A stretch of 12,895 nucleotides of DNA from Deltaproteobacteria bacterium GWA2_38_16 (lineage in GTDB: Bacteria; Bdellovibrionota; JACOXK01; 2-02-FULL-40-11): the NCBI GenBank assembly GCA_001797335.1, contig MGPE01000018.1:860-13754 (forward strand), written 5' to 3'. Position 1 is the stretch's first letter. Each line of letters starts with the position of its first letter. The notes beneath the pieces are model-generated. The model saw only the letters and a program-made list of their open reading frames with translations. It was not told where the DNA came from and made no database searches. A program made the translations under genes and the position numbers. Positions 1 to 6,357 of the stretch are shown in pieces.

Positions 1-81
1 TATACCCAACGCCTTAAAGGATTTTACTTCCACCCCCAAGCAAACTTCATGCCCCTAATTGACGTGTTTAAGGATGATTGA
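1..81 (+). CDS. Possible C-terminal end of an unidentified protein (partial)
   Basis: Frame 1 is open from the first base through 26 codons to a TGA at 79-81. The other two + strand frames close within the first 57 bases. The encoded tail has ordinary protein composition (ending FMPLIDVFKDD) and would converge on, and overlap by 27 bases, the secreted-protein gene that ends at 55. I cannot name the family. The length is too short to exclude chance, so this is a tentative call; the sequence before the window would decide it. Confidence 0.35.
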   Translation, partial: YTQRLKGFYFHPQANFMPLIDVFKDD

Positions 82-855
82 TTGAAAAAGTTCTTTGCGT
101 TTGGTCCAGATATTTTTGGCTTCGCTTTGAATTTTTAGCCCTAATCCCTTGTCTAAGGCTCCTAGAGAAAAAATATTCCCCACACTTTTAGCCACATTTA
201 AAGACGTACTACTGGATTTCATCCCCTGCCCTTTATAACTAGACCAAGATCGATAGATAAAATGATGATCATCTATTTTTTGATAGGCATCCACGATGAG
301 ATCAAAATACACAGGGCCATAAGGTTTAACTCCTTGCCCTAGATCCTTTACCAGCTCATTCACCACAATCACACTATTTTTATTTGAAATATCAAAGCGC
401 CGAAGCCGGGTGATGGTTCGGGTATTAAAAGCCAGCGCACTTTTATACTTCCGATCGGTTGTAAACTCTGTCCCCAAAGAAGTTTCACGAATATCTGATA
501 TTTTTTCAGATCGCCCTGCTCCACTTTCAATAAAAAGATTGGGCTTCTTTTTTCCTAAGGTAATATCCCAATAAAGCTCGGCTGCCGTCTTATGCTTTCC
601 CTGAAATTTTTCAACAATTTCACTATAAATAAAATCCCCAATAGGTTCTACCAGGATCGTATTTTCAGAAAATCCCAGCTTTTCCAAGAATTCTTGAGAG
701 CGAATCAAGGGTCTTTGTTTAATTTCAAGAATTTTAGAATCTGTCTCCCCTTTTTTAATATTTTCCATTTCTTGAACGACCCACTGACCAAAATCAGTTT
801 GGGAATATCCCAAAAAGGGAAATACGAGGAATAAAAATAAGATCATTTTTTTCAT
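55..855 (-). CDS. Secreted protein of unknown function
   Basis: Encodes 266 aa. The N-terminus is a clear Sec signal peptide: MKK, then a hydrophobic run MILFLFLVFPFLG, then YSQ as the likely cleavage region. No cysteine follows it, so it is not an obvious lipoprotein. The mature part is mixed polar with many K/E/D and strands such as FIYSEIVEKF and VYFDLIVDAYQKI, which suggests a soluble periplasmic or exported globular protein. I see no catalytic motif and do not recognise the family. The start ATG is 36 bases from the ATG chosen for the divergent response-regulator gene, so the two share a very short control region. There is no obvious Shine-Dalgarno sequence, and a promoter-like sequence lies just upstream at 872-901. 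Confidence 0.75.
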   Translation of the reverse strand: MKKMILFLFLVFPFLGYSQTDFGQWVVQEMENIKKGETDSKILEIKQRPLIRSQEFLEKLGFSENTILVEPIGDFIYSEIVEKFQGKHKTAAELYWDITLGKKKPNLFIESGAGRSEKISDIRETSLGTEFTTDRKYKSALAFNTRTITRLRRFDISNKNSVIVVNELVKDLGQGVKPYGPVYFDLIVDAYQKIDDHHFIYRSWSSYKGQGMKSSSTSLNVAKSVGNIFSLGALDKGLGLKIQSEAKNIWTKRKELFQSIILKHVN

Positions 856-871
856 TTATTTACAGTGTTTA

Positions 872-901
872 AGTATACTATGATGTTTTTCATGCATTCA
901 A
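872..901 (-). promoter_or_regulatory. Putative sigma-70-type promoter for the secreted-protein gene
   Basis: On the - strand, TTGAAT (901-896) and TATACT (877-872) are separated by 18 bases. The start codon at 855 lies about 17 bases past the -10 box, which implies a leader of roughly 10 bases. The -35 box would lie inside the first codons of the divergent response-regulator gene. The call rests on hexamer match only. Confidence 0.35.
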
Positions 902-1833
902 TACTAATTATCGATGATGAAGCAGATAACTTAAAAGCCTTGGAGCGCACGTTAACGACCGTTGCCCAGGTTCATTCTGCCGCGAGTGGAAAAGAAGGCT
1001 TAGAAATCCTAAAAAAAGAAACCGTTTCTTTAATTATTTGTGATCAACGAATGCCAGAAATGACTGGAATTGAATTTTTTAAAGCCATTAAGGATTCTCA
1101 TCCTCACATTATTCGCATTATTCTGACCGGTTATACCGATGCTCAAGATTTAATTGAAGCCATTAACGAAGTAGGCCTTTATCGATATATCACTAAACCG
1201 TGGGATAATCAGGAACTAAAACTTGTCATTCAACGCGCTCTAGAACACTTTGAAGCAACTACCCACAATAAAAAACTTCTAGAAGAATTAAAAAATGTTA
1301 ATGAAGGTCTTGAAAAAACGGTTCAAGAACGCACACAAAAATTAAAAGAGCTCTCTATTACAGATGAACTTACCCAGGTAGGAAATCTGCGCTCCTTTTG
1401 GCAAATGTTAAAAACTGAAATGGAACGCTCCAGTCGATATAAACATCTTTTGTCGCTACTCATGATCGATGTAGATCATTTTAAAAAATATAACGATGAA
1501 TTTGGCCATACGATAGGGGACAAGATCTTAAAAATGATTGCCCAGACCCTAAAAAAGAATATTCGAAATACAGACTTTTTAGCCCGCTATGGGGGAGAAG
1601 AGTTTGTCGTCATTCTTCCTGAAACATCTCAAAAACAAGCCCAAGAACTGGCCGAACGCCTACGAAAAGCTGTAGCCAAAAAGAAAAAGAAGCTCACTAT
1701 TAGTGTGGGAGTTACGTGTTTTACAGAAAAATCAAAAATTAAAAATTCTAAAAAATTAGTAATTCAAGCAGATAAAGCCTTATATCAGGCCAAGCGAAAA
1801 GGACGAAATCGAGTCGAAGTGTGTTTTAATTAA
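892..1833 (+). CDS. Response regulator with GGDEF domain (probable diguanylate cyclase)
   Basis: A two-domain signalling protein of 313 aa from the chosen start. The receiver domain (about residues 3-120) has the acidic pair DD at 8-9, phosphoacceptor D51 in ICDQRMPEMTG, the switch residue in ILTGY, and K102 in ITKPW. A charged coiled-coil-like linker (about 121-158) leads to a GGDEF domain that begins at TDELTQVGNLRSF. Its active-site loop is GGEEF (234-238), preceded at the canonical five-residue spacing by an RNTD I-site, so product inhibition by c-di-GMP is expected. The architecture resembles WspR-type enzymes: phosphorylation should raise synthesis of c-di-GMP from two GTP in the cytoplasm. 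No cognate kinase is adjacent. The start is uncertain: GTG 865, ATG 880, ATG 883 and ATG 892 are all in frame. I chose 892 because it leaves a standard MHSILIIDDE receiver start. Confidence 0.93.
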   Translation: MHSILIIDDEADNLKALERTLTTVAQVHSAASGKEGLEILKKETVSLIICDQRMPEMTGIEFFKAIKDSHPHIIRIILTGYTDAQDLIEAINEVGLYRYITKPWDNQELKLVIQRALEHFEATTHNKKLLEELKNVNEGLEKTVQERTQKLKELSITDELTQVGNLRSFWQMLKTEMERSSRYKHLLSLLMIDVDHFKKYNDEFGHTIGDKILKMIAQTLKKNIRNTDFLARYGGEEFVVILPETSQKQAQELAERLRKAVAKKKKKLTISVGVTCFTEKSKIKNSKKLVIQADKALYQAKRKGRNRVEVCFN

Positions 1834-2816
1834 AATAATCGTTCTGAGGTAATTATTCCATCTTCGGTAAGGATCCATTTAATCAAGGTATCATCCATAT
1901 ATAAAAAAGTGTGTTGCACCGACACCTTCCCCACAGAATGAGATATTTCAACTTTCATCATGCTATTAATCCCACTATTATAAGAGGTCGAGACAAACTG
2001 AAGATTGATCCCTCCTTGAACTGCATCCGAAGAAAATCTATACACGGATCCTTGTTCAGCTTTTTGGGCTCCTCGAAAAGCAAATCTTCCATGGGCAATT
2101 AAAAGAGCTAAAAAATCGTGAGGCTTTGTTGTAAATGTTTCTATAGGAACCAAAAAATCAGGGAATATGGGCCCTAAAAGTGCTTTTTTTTGAGCCGGTA
2201 TCACAGCAGCATTTGCTGCGATGGCCTTTCCCATGGCTTTTTCCATTAAGAATTCTGGCAAAGGCATCGATTTTTTTACAGCTGCCTCTGTTCCTCCTTC
2301 TGTTATCAGCAGTCTTCCCAATTCACTCAGTGCCCCCTGATTCCACGTCCACAGTGCTTCCTTTCCTTCTATTTTGGCCACATCTCTAACAATGGCGATA
2401 ATACTTTGTACTTCCTGTGTTAATCCCTCTAAAATTCTGGGATGAGCTTCCATGAATTGCTGCAATGTTTCAGGAGAATGTAATTTCCTTTGCGCTAATT
2501 CAACAACATCGGCAGAGATCATCGTGCCTTGTTCTGCCGATTCTGCCATATAGCGCTCAAATGCTTCTGAGCTTTTTGTTTTCCATGTCTTTTCTATTTC
2601 AGGGGCAACTCTGATCGCTTCTAATTTCACTGCCATGGCTCTTGCATTTAATTCTTCTATTAAAGGGCGAGACCGAAGCCCGATATCGGCCAATACACAT
2701 TCAACAATGGCTTTCACTTCCCGTTCAACAAGCGCTCCTTGAGAATATCCTATTTGCGAAAAAAGACAAAAAATGACCAAAATACTTAAAATAAGTTTCT
2801 TTTTTTCAAAGATCAT
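1830..2816 (-). CDS. Secreted protein of unknown function
   Basis: Encodes 328 aa from ATG 2816. That start is preceded by a G-rich ribosome-binding sequence (GGGGGGTGG, about 5 bases away); the frame extends upstream to 2846 but without such a site. MIFEKKK followed by LILSILVIFCLFSQIGYSQ is a Sec signal peptide. The mature protein has a long mainly helical, alanine/glutamate-rich part (about residues 30-200) and a C-terminal half with beta-strand character (GINLQFVSTSY, SVGKVSVQHTFLYM). I see no family signature and do not recognise it. The stop overlaps that of the convergent GGDEF gene by four bases (TTAA, 1830-1833), so no terminator separates the two. It resembles the gene at 55-855 in its signal-peptide style but not in overall sequence. 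Confidence 0.72.
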   Translation of the reverse strand: MIFEKKKLILSILVIFCLFSQIGYSQGALVEREVKAIVECVLADIGLRSRPLIEELNARAMAVKLEAIRVAPEIEKTWKTKSSEAFERYMAESAEQGTMISADVVELAQRKLHSPETLQQFMEAHPRILEGLTQEVQSIIAIVRDVAKIEGKEALWTWNQGALSELGRLLITEGGTEAAVKKSMPLPEFLMEKAMGKAIAANAAVIPAQKKALLGPIFPDFLVPIETFTTKPHDFLALLIAHGRFAFRGAQKAEQGSVYRFSSDAVQGGINLQFVSTSYNSGINSMMKVEISHSVGKVSVQHTFLYMDDTLIKWILTEDGIITSERLF

Positions 2817-2921
2817 TGTTCCACCCCCCGGGATGACACAAAACAAAGCAACAAATATGCCAAATATTTAGGCTCCTATTTCGCCTCAATCCCTCCTAAA
2901 AATGTGTATCTTTTGTACAAT

Positions 2922-2950
2922 TTGCTGCTAAAAATAAATTAAAATATAAG
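2922..2950 (+). promoter_or_regulatory. Weak promoter candidate upstream of rsmE operon
   Basis: TTGCTG (2922-2927) and TATAAG (2945-2950) are separated by 17 bases on the + strand, in very AT-rich DNA. The -10 is a good match; the -35 keeps only TTG. A transcript from here would carry the whole 92-bp hairpin element in its leader before reaching rsmE at 3138. Confidence 0.25.
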
Positions 2951-3007
2951 TAAAATTAATGGCTTACATGAAATATAGCTTAAATAAATACAATGTATGG
3001 GTGTATC

Positions 3008-3099
3008 AGAGAGGAAGAGAAGGTCTTCTGGAGCGGAAGTAAAGCGCAGCCCCTTCAAGGGCGAGCCATGAAGCGACAGAATACCTTCTCTTTCTCTCT
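3008..3099 (+). repeat. 92-bp palindromic element, copy 1
   Basis: A left arm (3008-3030) and right arm (3077-3099) of 23 bases each flank a 46-base core (3031-3076). The core is identical to that of copy 2 at 6289-6334. The arms pair along their full length except for one G-T wobble (3014/3093) and one C-T mismatch (3025/3082). Within the core, GCCC and GGGC around CTTCAA form a small hairpin, and the core ends with an ATG (3068-3070). Compared with copy 2, four arm positions differ by paired substitutions on both sides, so pairing is kept while sequence changes. It lies in the presumed leader of rsmE. Confidence 0.85.
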
Positions 3100-3124
3100 T
3101 TATCGATTTATGGGTATATGTTAG
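3068..3124 (+). other. 18-codon ORF started by the repeat element
   Basis: The ATG at the end of the element's core opens an ORF reading MKRQNTFSFSLYRFMGIC and stopping at TAG 3122-3124, 13 bases before the rsmE ATG. Copy 2 of the element uses the equivalent ATG as the apparent start of a full-length gene (MKRKKTSSFSL...). The resemblance comes from the shared element arm. It might be a leader peptide or upstream ORF of rsmE, or simply an untranslated by-product; nothing in the sequence proves translation. Confidence 0.25.
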
Positions 3125-3137
3125 GTAAAGTAATGTT

Positions 3138-3872
3138 ATGAGTCGGGTATTTGTCAAAGAAGAGTTAAAAGAAAATAGTACATTAACCCTCACCGGGGAA
3201 ATACATCACTACCTTACCCATGTTTTAAGAATGAAAATCGGAGATCCCTTGTGTTTATTTAATGGAGGAAATCAGGAATTTTTAAGTACGATTTCTGAGA
3301 TTCAAAAAAATAAAATCACGCTTCATATCTCTACTGCCCAAACCGTAAATAAAGAATCTCCTTTAGAAATTATTATTGGGCAAGCCATCCCCAAAGGACA
3401 AAAACTCGATGACCTCATCCCTAAAATTACTGAACTTGGAGTTTCAAAAGTAGTCCCTTTAATTACCGAAAGATCGGACCTTAAAACAGCTTCTCCCCAA
3501 AAACTTGTACGATGGCAAAAAATTGCAGAATATTCTTCCCAGCAAACTGGCCGAACCAAAGTTCCAGAAATTTCTACTCCTCTGTCATTTAACCATTTTT
3601 TAAAAAAATATCCCAATCATGAAAAAATTCTTTTTTACGAACTAGAAAATTCAAAAAATTTACATGATGTTTTAAAAACTACCACTTCTCAAAAATTTTG
3701 TCTCATCATTGGTCCAGAAGGCGGTTTCACCCCACAAGAAATTGCTTTGGCTCAAAAAGAAAATTGTACTATTATTTCTTTAGGTAAACGAATTTTAAGA
3801 ACAGAAACCGTAGCTCCCTTGGTAACAGGCATTCTCCAGTATGTAAAAGGAGATTTAAATACATGGACATAG
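3138..3872 (+). CDS. rsmE: 16S rRNA (uracil1498-N3)-methyltransferase RsmE
   Basis: Encodes 244 aa, the usual RsmE length. This SPOUT-class enzyme uses S-adenosylmethionine to methylate N3 of U1498 in 16S rRNA of the assembled 30S subunit. The N-terminal PUA-like part (about 1-70) contains HHYLTHVLRMKIGD. The C-terminal trefoil-knot domain shows GQAIPKGQKLDDLIPKITELG (81-101), SSQQTGRTKVP (133-143), the SAM-binding loop IGPEGGFTPQE (191-201) and LGKRILRTETVAP (215-227), all characteristic of the family. It is the first gene of a three-gene overlapped run; the next gene starts 10 bases before its stop. The 92-bp hairpin element sits in its presumed leader. Confidence 0.97.
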   Translation: MSRVFVKEELKENSTLTLTGEIHHYLTHVLRMKIGDPLCLFNGGNQEFLSTISEIQKNKITLHISTAQTVNKESPLEIIIGQAIPKGQKLDDLIPKITELGVSKVVPLITERSDLKTASPQKLVRWQKIAEYSSQQTGRTKVPEISTPLSFNHFLKKYPNHEKILFYELENSKNLHDVLKTTTSQKFCLIIGPEGGFTPQEIALAQKENCTIISLGKRILRTETVAPLVTGILQYVKGDLNTWT

Positions 3873-4267
3873 ACAATATCCGTTTTACGGCCATTAATTC
3901 TGGGCTAGGCCTTAAATCCCCAAAATCTAAATCCCCTGCTGTTCCAACAGAAGATGTGATTCAAAAAGTAAGCTTTACAACTTTTCAGCGAGAAATTGCA
4001 CAACCCAAAGTATCGGGCATTCAGGAATATTGGTTGATTGAAAACCTTATTAAATCTACGTGTGCTGAAATACTCGATACACTTTTTATTTCCCTTTTTT
4101 TTACTCTTTTATGTCTAATGGCTTCCTGGCAACTGGGAACCTGGATTTTAAATGCAAACGTATTTTTAGGGTATGGACTTTTATGGGTAGCTATTTATAG
4201 TTTTTATTTTTCTTTCTTTAAACACTTTAAACTTCCCTCTCCTGGAAAGATGATGATTTTCAAGTGA
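3863..4267 (+). CDS. Small integral membrane protein, possibly a reduced RDD-like protein
   Basis: Encodes 134 aa. The N-terminal half (about 1-55) is polar, with a serine/lysine/proline-rich stretch. The C-terminal half has two membrane-spanning segments, roughly residues 75-95 (ISLFFTLLCLMASWQLGTWI) and 100-118 (FLGYGLLWVAIYSFYFSFF), and a basic end. The ILDTLFIS motif at the head of the first helix recalls RDD-family membrane proteins, but the resemblance is weak and the protein is short. It overlaps rsmE by 10 bases, has AAAGGAG upstream inside rsmE, and shares the GTGA junction with rfaE2 downstream, so it is probably translated as part of that operon. Its function is unknown. Confidence 0.7.
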   Translation: MDIDNIRFTAINSGLGLKSPKSKSPAVPTEDVIQKVSFTTFQREIAQPKVSGIQEYWLIENLIKSTCAEILDTLFISLFFTLLCLMASWQLGTWILNANVFLGYGLLWVAIYSFYFSFFKHFKLPSPGKMMIFK

Positions 4268-4749
4268 ATAAAAAGATTATAAATTCACAAAAATTAAAAT
4301 TAAAACTTTTAGCCCTTCAAAAAAAGAAGAAAAAAATTGTTTTTACCAATGGCTGCTTTGACATTCTTCACGCTGGGCATATCCGATATCTCAAAGAGGC
4401 CAAAAAATGGGGGGATGTTTTAGTTATTGCTTTAAATTCTGATGTTTCGGTTCACAAAATTAAGGGCCCTAAACGTCCCATTGTCCCCCAACAAGAACGG
4501 GCTGAAGTGATGGCCGCTTTGGAATGCGTGGATTTTGTGACATTTTTCAATGAAGATAACCCTCATCGTATTATTTCTGATTTAAAGCCTGATATATTGG
4601 TCAAAGGCGGAGATTGGAAACCCTCTCAAATCATTGGATCAGATATTGTCTTAAAAAATGGGGGAAAAGTAAAATCTATCCGCTATCACAAAGGAAAATC
4701 GACAACCCATATCATCCAAAAAATCCTTAAAATGTATGTAATTACTTAA
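4264..4749 (+). CDS. rfaE2: D-glycero-beta-D-manno-heptose 1-phosphate adenylyltransferase (RfaE2/HldE C-terminal type)
   Basis: Encodes 161 aa from a GTG start that overlaps the upstream stop as GTGA. It is a stand-alone cytidylyltransferase-fold enzyme corresponding to the C-terminal domain of bifunctional HldE. It transfers AMP from ATP to heptose 1-phosphate to give ADP-heptose for the LPS inner core. The evidence is FTNGCFDILHAGHIRYL with the nucleotide-binding HAGH (36-39), SDVSVHKIKGPKRPI, the block QQERAEVMAALECVD, PDILVKGGDW, and the family-typical GKSTTHIIQKI near the end. The kinase (RfaE1/HldE N-terminal domain) is not in this window. It points to a Gram-negative cell. Its stop overlaps by TTAA with the convergent gene at 4746. 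Confidence 0.93.
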   Translation: MNKKIINSQKLKLKLLALQKKKKKIVFTNGCFDILHAGHIRYLKEAKKWGDVLVIALNSDVSVHKIKGPKRPIVPQQERAEVMAALECVDFVTFFNEDNPHRIISDLKPDILVKGGDWKPSQIIGSDIVLKNGGKVKSIRYHKGKSTTHIIQKILKMYVIT

Positions 4750-5024
4750 ACCAAGACACTTTTTTCGGAATATTTTCTTTTAGAAGAAAATTTTTTAGGT
4801 TTTTGTTTTTCTTGTCTTAATTCTTCCAGCTTTTTTTTATCTCTTTCAATAGCCTCAAAAAGAGTTGGAGAAAAGGGTTCTGGGCCTAAGCTAGAAAAAT
4901 CTCCTTGCGCAAATTCCTCATCAATCTGTTTTTCTAATACTTCGATATTTACACCCTTTATTTCTTCTTTTAATACTTCTAAATACTCATTTGCATTAGA
5001 ATAGTTTCTTTTTTTCTTCTTCAT
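4746..5024 (-). CDS. Small charged protein of unknown function
   Basis: Encodes 92 aa, very rich in Lys and Glu, with a strongly basic start (MKKKKR) and a basic C-terminal tail (QKPKKFSSKRKYSEKS). The middle is a helical stretch (EYLEVLKEEIKGVNIEVLEKQIDEEF) followed by a proline-containing turn and a second helix (FEAIERDKKKLEELRQEKQ). There is no signal peptide or membrane segment, so it should be cytoplasmic. It overlaps the preceding gene by ATGA, which implies translational coupling to it. I do not recognise the family. An antitoxin-like or accessory partner role is conceivable from the arrangement alone, but no motif supports it. Confidence 0.6.
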   Translation of the reverse strand: MKKKKRNYSNANEYLEVLKEEIKGVNIEVLEKQIDEEFAQGDFSSLGPEPFSPTLFEAIERDKKKLEELRQEKQKPKKFSSKRKYSEKSVLV

Positions 5025-5353
5025 TTCATTTTCCTTTTCGCTGTTTCAATCCGGCGTTTAATACTATTTAATCGAAATGGATTAATAGAGCCATAATCTA
5101 TAATTTCATTATAAATATCAAGCATGAACTTTCTAAATTTTCCTGTTTTTCGTTGCACAATATAATTTTTTGAGAAAATAAATACAGTTCTTAATTCTTG
5201 ATCATTGATTAAGCTTAATATTTCCATCTCAAATTTGTCCTGATCCCATCTATCAGAGTATCTCCTTAAGCGTAATTCTTTTATTTTTTCTTTCCACTCC
5301 TTAATAAACTCTTTATTTTGTTCTCTCCATTCTAATGTTTGTTCTGATACCAT
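5021..5353 (-). CDS. Small helical protein of unknown function, coupled to the gene at 4746-5024
   Basis: Encodes 110 aa from ATG 5353, chosen because AGGAGG lies four bases upstream. The frame continues to an ATG at 5401 that has no ribosome-binding site. The protein is highly charged: an N-terminal helix rich in W/E/K (TLEWREQNKEFIKEWKEKIKELRLRR), a central part with ILSLINDQELRTVFIFSKNYIVQRKTG, and a basic C-terminus. There is no signal peptide, membrane segment or catalytic motif that I can name. Its stop overlaps the start of the next gene as ATGA. The two-gene cassette of small charged proteins looks like a toxin-antitoxin or accessory pair only in layout. Confidence 0.6.
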   Translation of the reverse strand: MVSEQTLEWREQNKEFIKEWKEKIKELRLRRYSDRWDQDKFEMEILSLINDQELRTVFIFSKNYIVQRKTGKFRKFMLDIYNEIIDYGSINPFRLNSIKRRIETAKRKMK

Positions 5354-5430
5354 AAGCCCTCCTGTTTTCTTCAGAGCAACTTTTATGCCAAAAACAGGCA
5401 TTGATTTTATTAAGAATTTTTAATGTTTTT

Positions 5431-5456
5431 GGACGGAGGGGGTCGGATTTCCGTCC
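5431..5456. other. GC-rich hairpin in intergenic DNA
   Basis: GGACGGA (5431-5437) and TCCGTCC (5450-5456) form a 7-bp perfect stem around a 12-base G-rich loop, in otherwise AT-rich DNA. A T-run lies just before it on the + strand and another (TTTTT) four bases after it. Neither strand has a gene reading into it with a U-tract directly following the stem in the right sense, so it is not a textbook terminator for the outer-membrane gene. It could still end that transcript or be a remnant of a repeat. Confidence 0.4.
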
Positions 5457-5493
5457 TATGTTTTTCTTGGGTAATTATCCTAATTTCGCTTGA

Positions 5494-6297
5494 TTAAAAA
5501 ATATTAAGTCCAACTTTAAGGCTATAGGTATTGGCTTCTGAGGGATTTCCAAAATCGGCTTCGCCAGTGACGTTCAGTAAAAAAAGCCTCATGCTCATTC
5601 CTGTAAAATAACGATATTCTTGAACTAAATAGCTATGATCTGTCTTTGTTAAATCTAAAAAATCTTTTCTAAACATTCCATTAATCACCACATACCCCAT
5701 CCCTGCATAAGGCGTAAAAGAAAGAGGGAAAGCTGATAAAGCCAAAGAACGACTCACCGATATATCTGCCCCATAGGTATCTGAAAGAAAAAGTCCTAAA
5801 TTAAATCGAGTATAAGTATAGGTCGCTCTCGCAGCTAAAGAAAAAGGATAAGAATCATCCGTTAGAATAGAATACTTAAGTCCTCCTCCATAAATTTGTA
5901 AATTTTTGGCTTCCTCCGGAAGATCAACCGCTGATTCAATGACTTTTGACACCAAAGCTGACAGTTCCATATCCAAATTCGGCGTTAGTCCTTTTGCCAA
6001 ATGAAGTCTGGGAAAAAATAATGGAGTTTTAATGGGCTGCCCTAAAATACGAAATCCATCCTGAGGAATAGAGGTTAATTCCACTCCAAAGTTTCCTCCC
6101 CAAATTCCTAAAGGGCTAGCCCCTGACAAGGGCTTAAATTGAGAAGCCATTCCGGTAATTTCGGTAAAATGACGAAGTTCTCCAGCTACGCGATTTTTAA
6201 GTTCATTATAACTAATAGGCGTTTGAGAAAATACAGGGATACTAATGAAGATGATCCCAAACAATAGGGAAAAAGAGGAGGTCTTCTTTCGCTTCAT
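5494..6297 (-). CDS. Predicted outer-membrane beta-barrel protein, unknown function
   Basis: Encodes 267 aa from ATG 6297. Translation from there gives MKRKKTSS then the hydrophobic run FSLLFGIIFISIPVFSQ, a Sec signal peptide; a longer reading frame up to 6336 would put repeat-derived residues in front of it and is unlikely. The mature protein shows alternating strands with glycine/aromatic turns (IWGGNFGVELTSI, LAARATYTYTRFNLGLFLS, FTPYAGMGYVVING) and ends in YSLKVGLNIF. A C-terminal aromatic strand of that kind is the usual BAM recognition signal, so outer-membrane insertion is inferred. I cannot name the family. Its start codon and first codons lie inside copy 2 of the 92-bp hairpin element, 35 bases after the stop of the last BMC gene, so it may be cotranscribed with the microcompartment operon. 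Confidence 0.75.
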   Translation of the reverse strand: MKRKKTSSFSLLFGIIFISIPVFSQTPISYNELKNRVAGELRHFTEITGMASQFKPLSGASPLGIWGGNFGVELTSIPQDGFRILGQPIKTPLFFPRLHLAKGLTPNLDMELSALVSKVIESAVDLPEEAKNLQIYGGGLKYSILTDDSYPFSLAARATYTYTRFNLGLFLSDTYGADISVSRSLALSAFPLSFTPYAGMGYVVINGMFRKDFLDLTKTDHSYLVQEYRYFTGMSMRLFLLNVTGEADFGNPSEANTYSLKVGLNIF

Positions 6298-6357
6298 GGC
6301 TCGCCCTTGAAGGGGCTGCGCTTTACTTCCGCTCAAGAAGACCTCCTCTTTTTCCCT
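6266..6357 (-). repeat. 92-bp palindromic element, copy 2
   Basis: Two 23-base arms (6266-6288 and 6335-6357) are perfect reverse complements around a 46-base core (6289-6334). The core is identical in reverse orientation to that of copy 1. The element lies at the junction of two genes: one arm encodes the last residues (GKKRRSS) of a BMC-P protein, whose stop codon straddles the arm/core border (6333-6335). The core's terminal ATG is the likely start of the outer-membrane protein gene, and the other arm encodes that protein's basic N-terminus. The core hairpin GCCC-CTTCAA-GGGC overlaps the G-rich sequence that could act as ribosome-binding site for the ATG. Confidence 0.88.

Larger units (their letters stand above)
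2817..3137. other. Intergenic region upstream of rsmE
   Basis: This is the longest gene-free stretch in the window (321 bases). The first half is very AT-rich and holds only a weak promoter candidate for rsmE. The second half is occupied by copy 1 of the 92-bp hairpin element (3008-3099) and the 18-codon ORF it starts (3068-3124). I see no tRNA or recognised riboswitch in it. Confidence 0.7.

Noticed and set aside
872-879. AGTATACT palindrome as a shared -10 box for both divergent genes
   Set aside because: Only the - strand has a reasonable -35 at suitable spacing; the + strand candidate (851-856) is a poor match.
2939-3193. 84-codon open frame on the - strand through the rsmE leader
   Set aside because: It runs through both arms of the hairpin element and into the rsmE start in antisense, has no ribosome-binding site and no sensible protein features.
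5402-5493. Intrinsic terminator for the outer-membrane gene
   Set aside because: The hairpin at 5431-5456 is followed by A-rich, not U-rich, sequence in the transcript of that gene.
6298-6336. Longer N-terminus for the outer-membrane protein (start at 6336)
   Set aside because: The 13 added residues come from the repeat core and would place a polar segment before the signal peptide; ATG 6297 gives a normal signal peptide.
3008-6357. CRISPR array or tRNA as explanation for the repeated 46-nt core
   Set aside because: There are only two copies, 3.2 kb apart and in opposite orientation, with no spacer periodicity, cloverleaf or CCA-type end; no cas genes are in the window.
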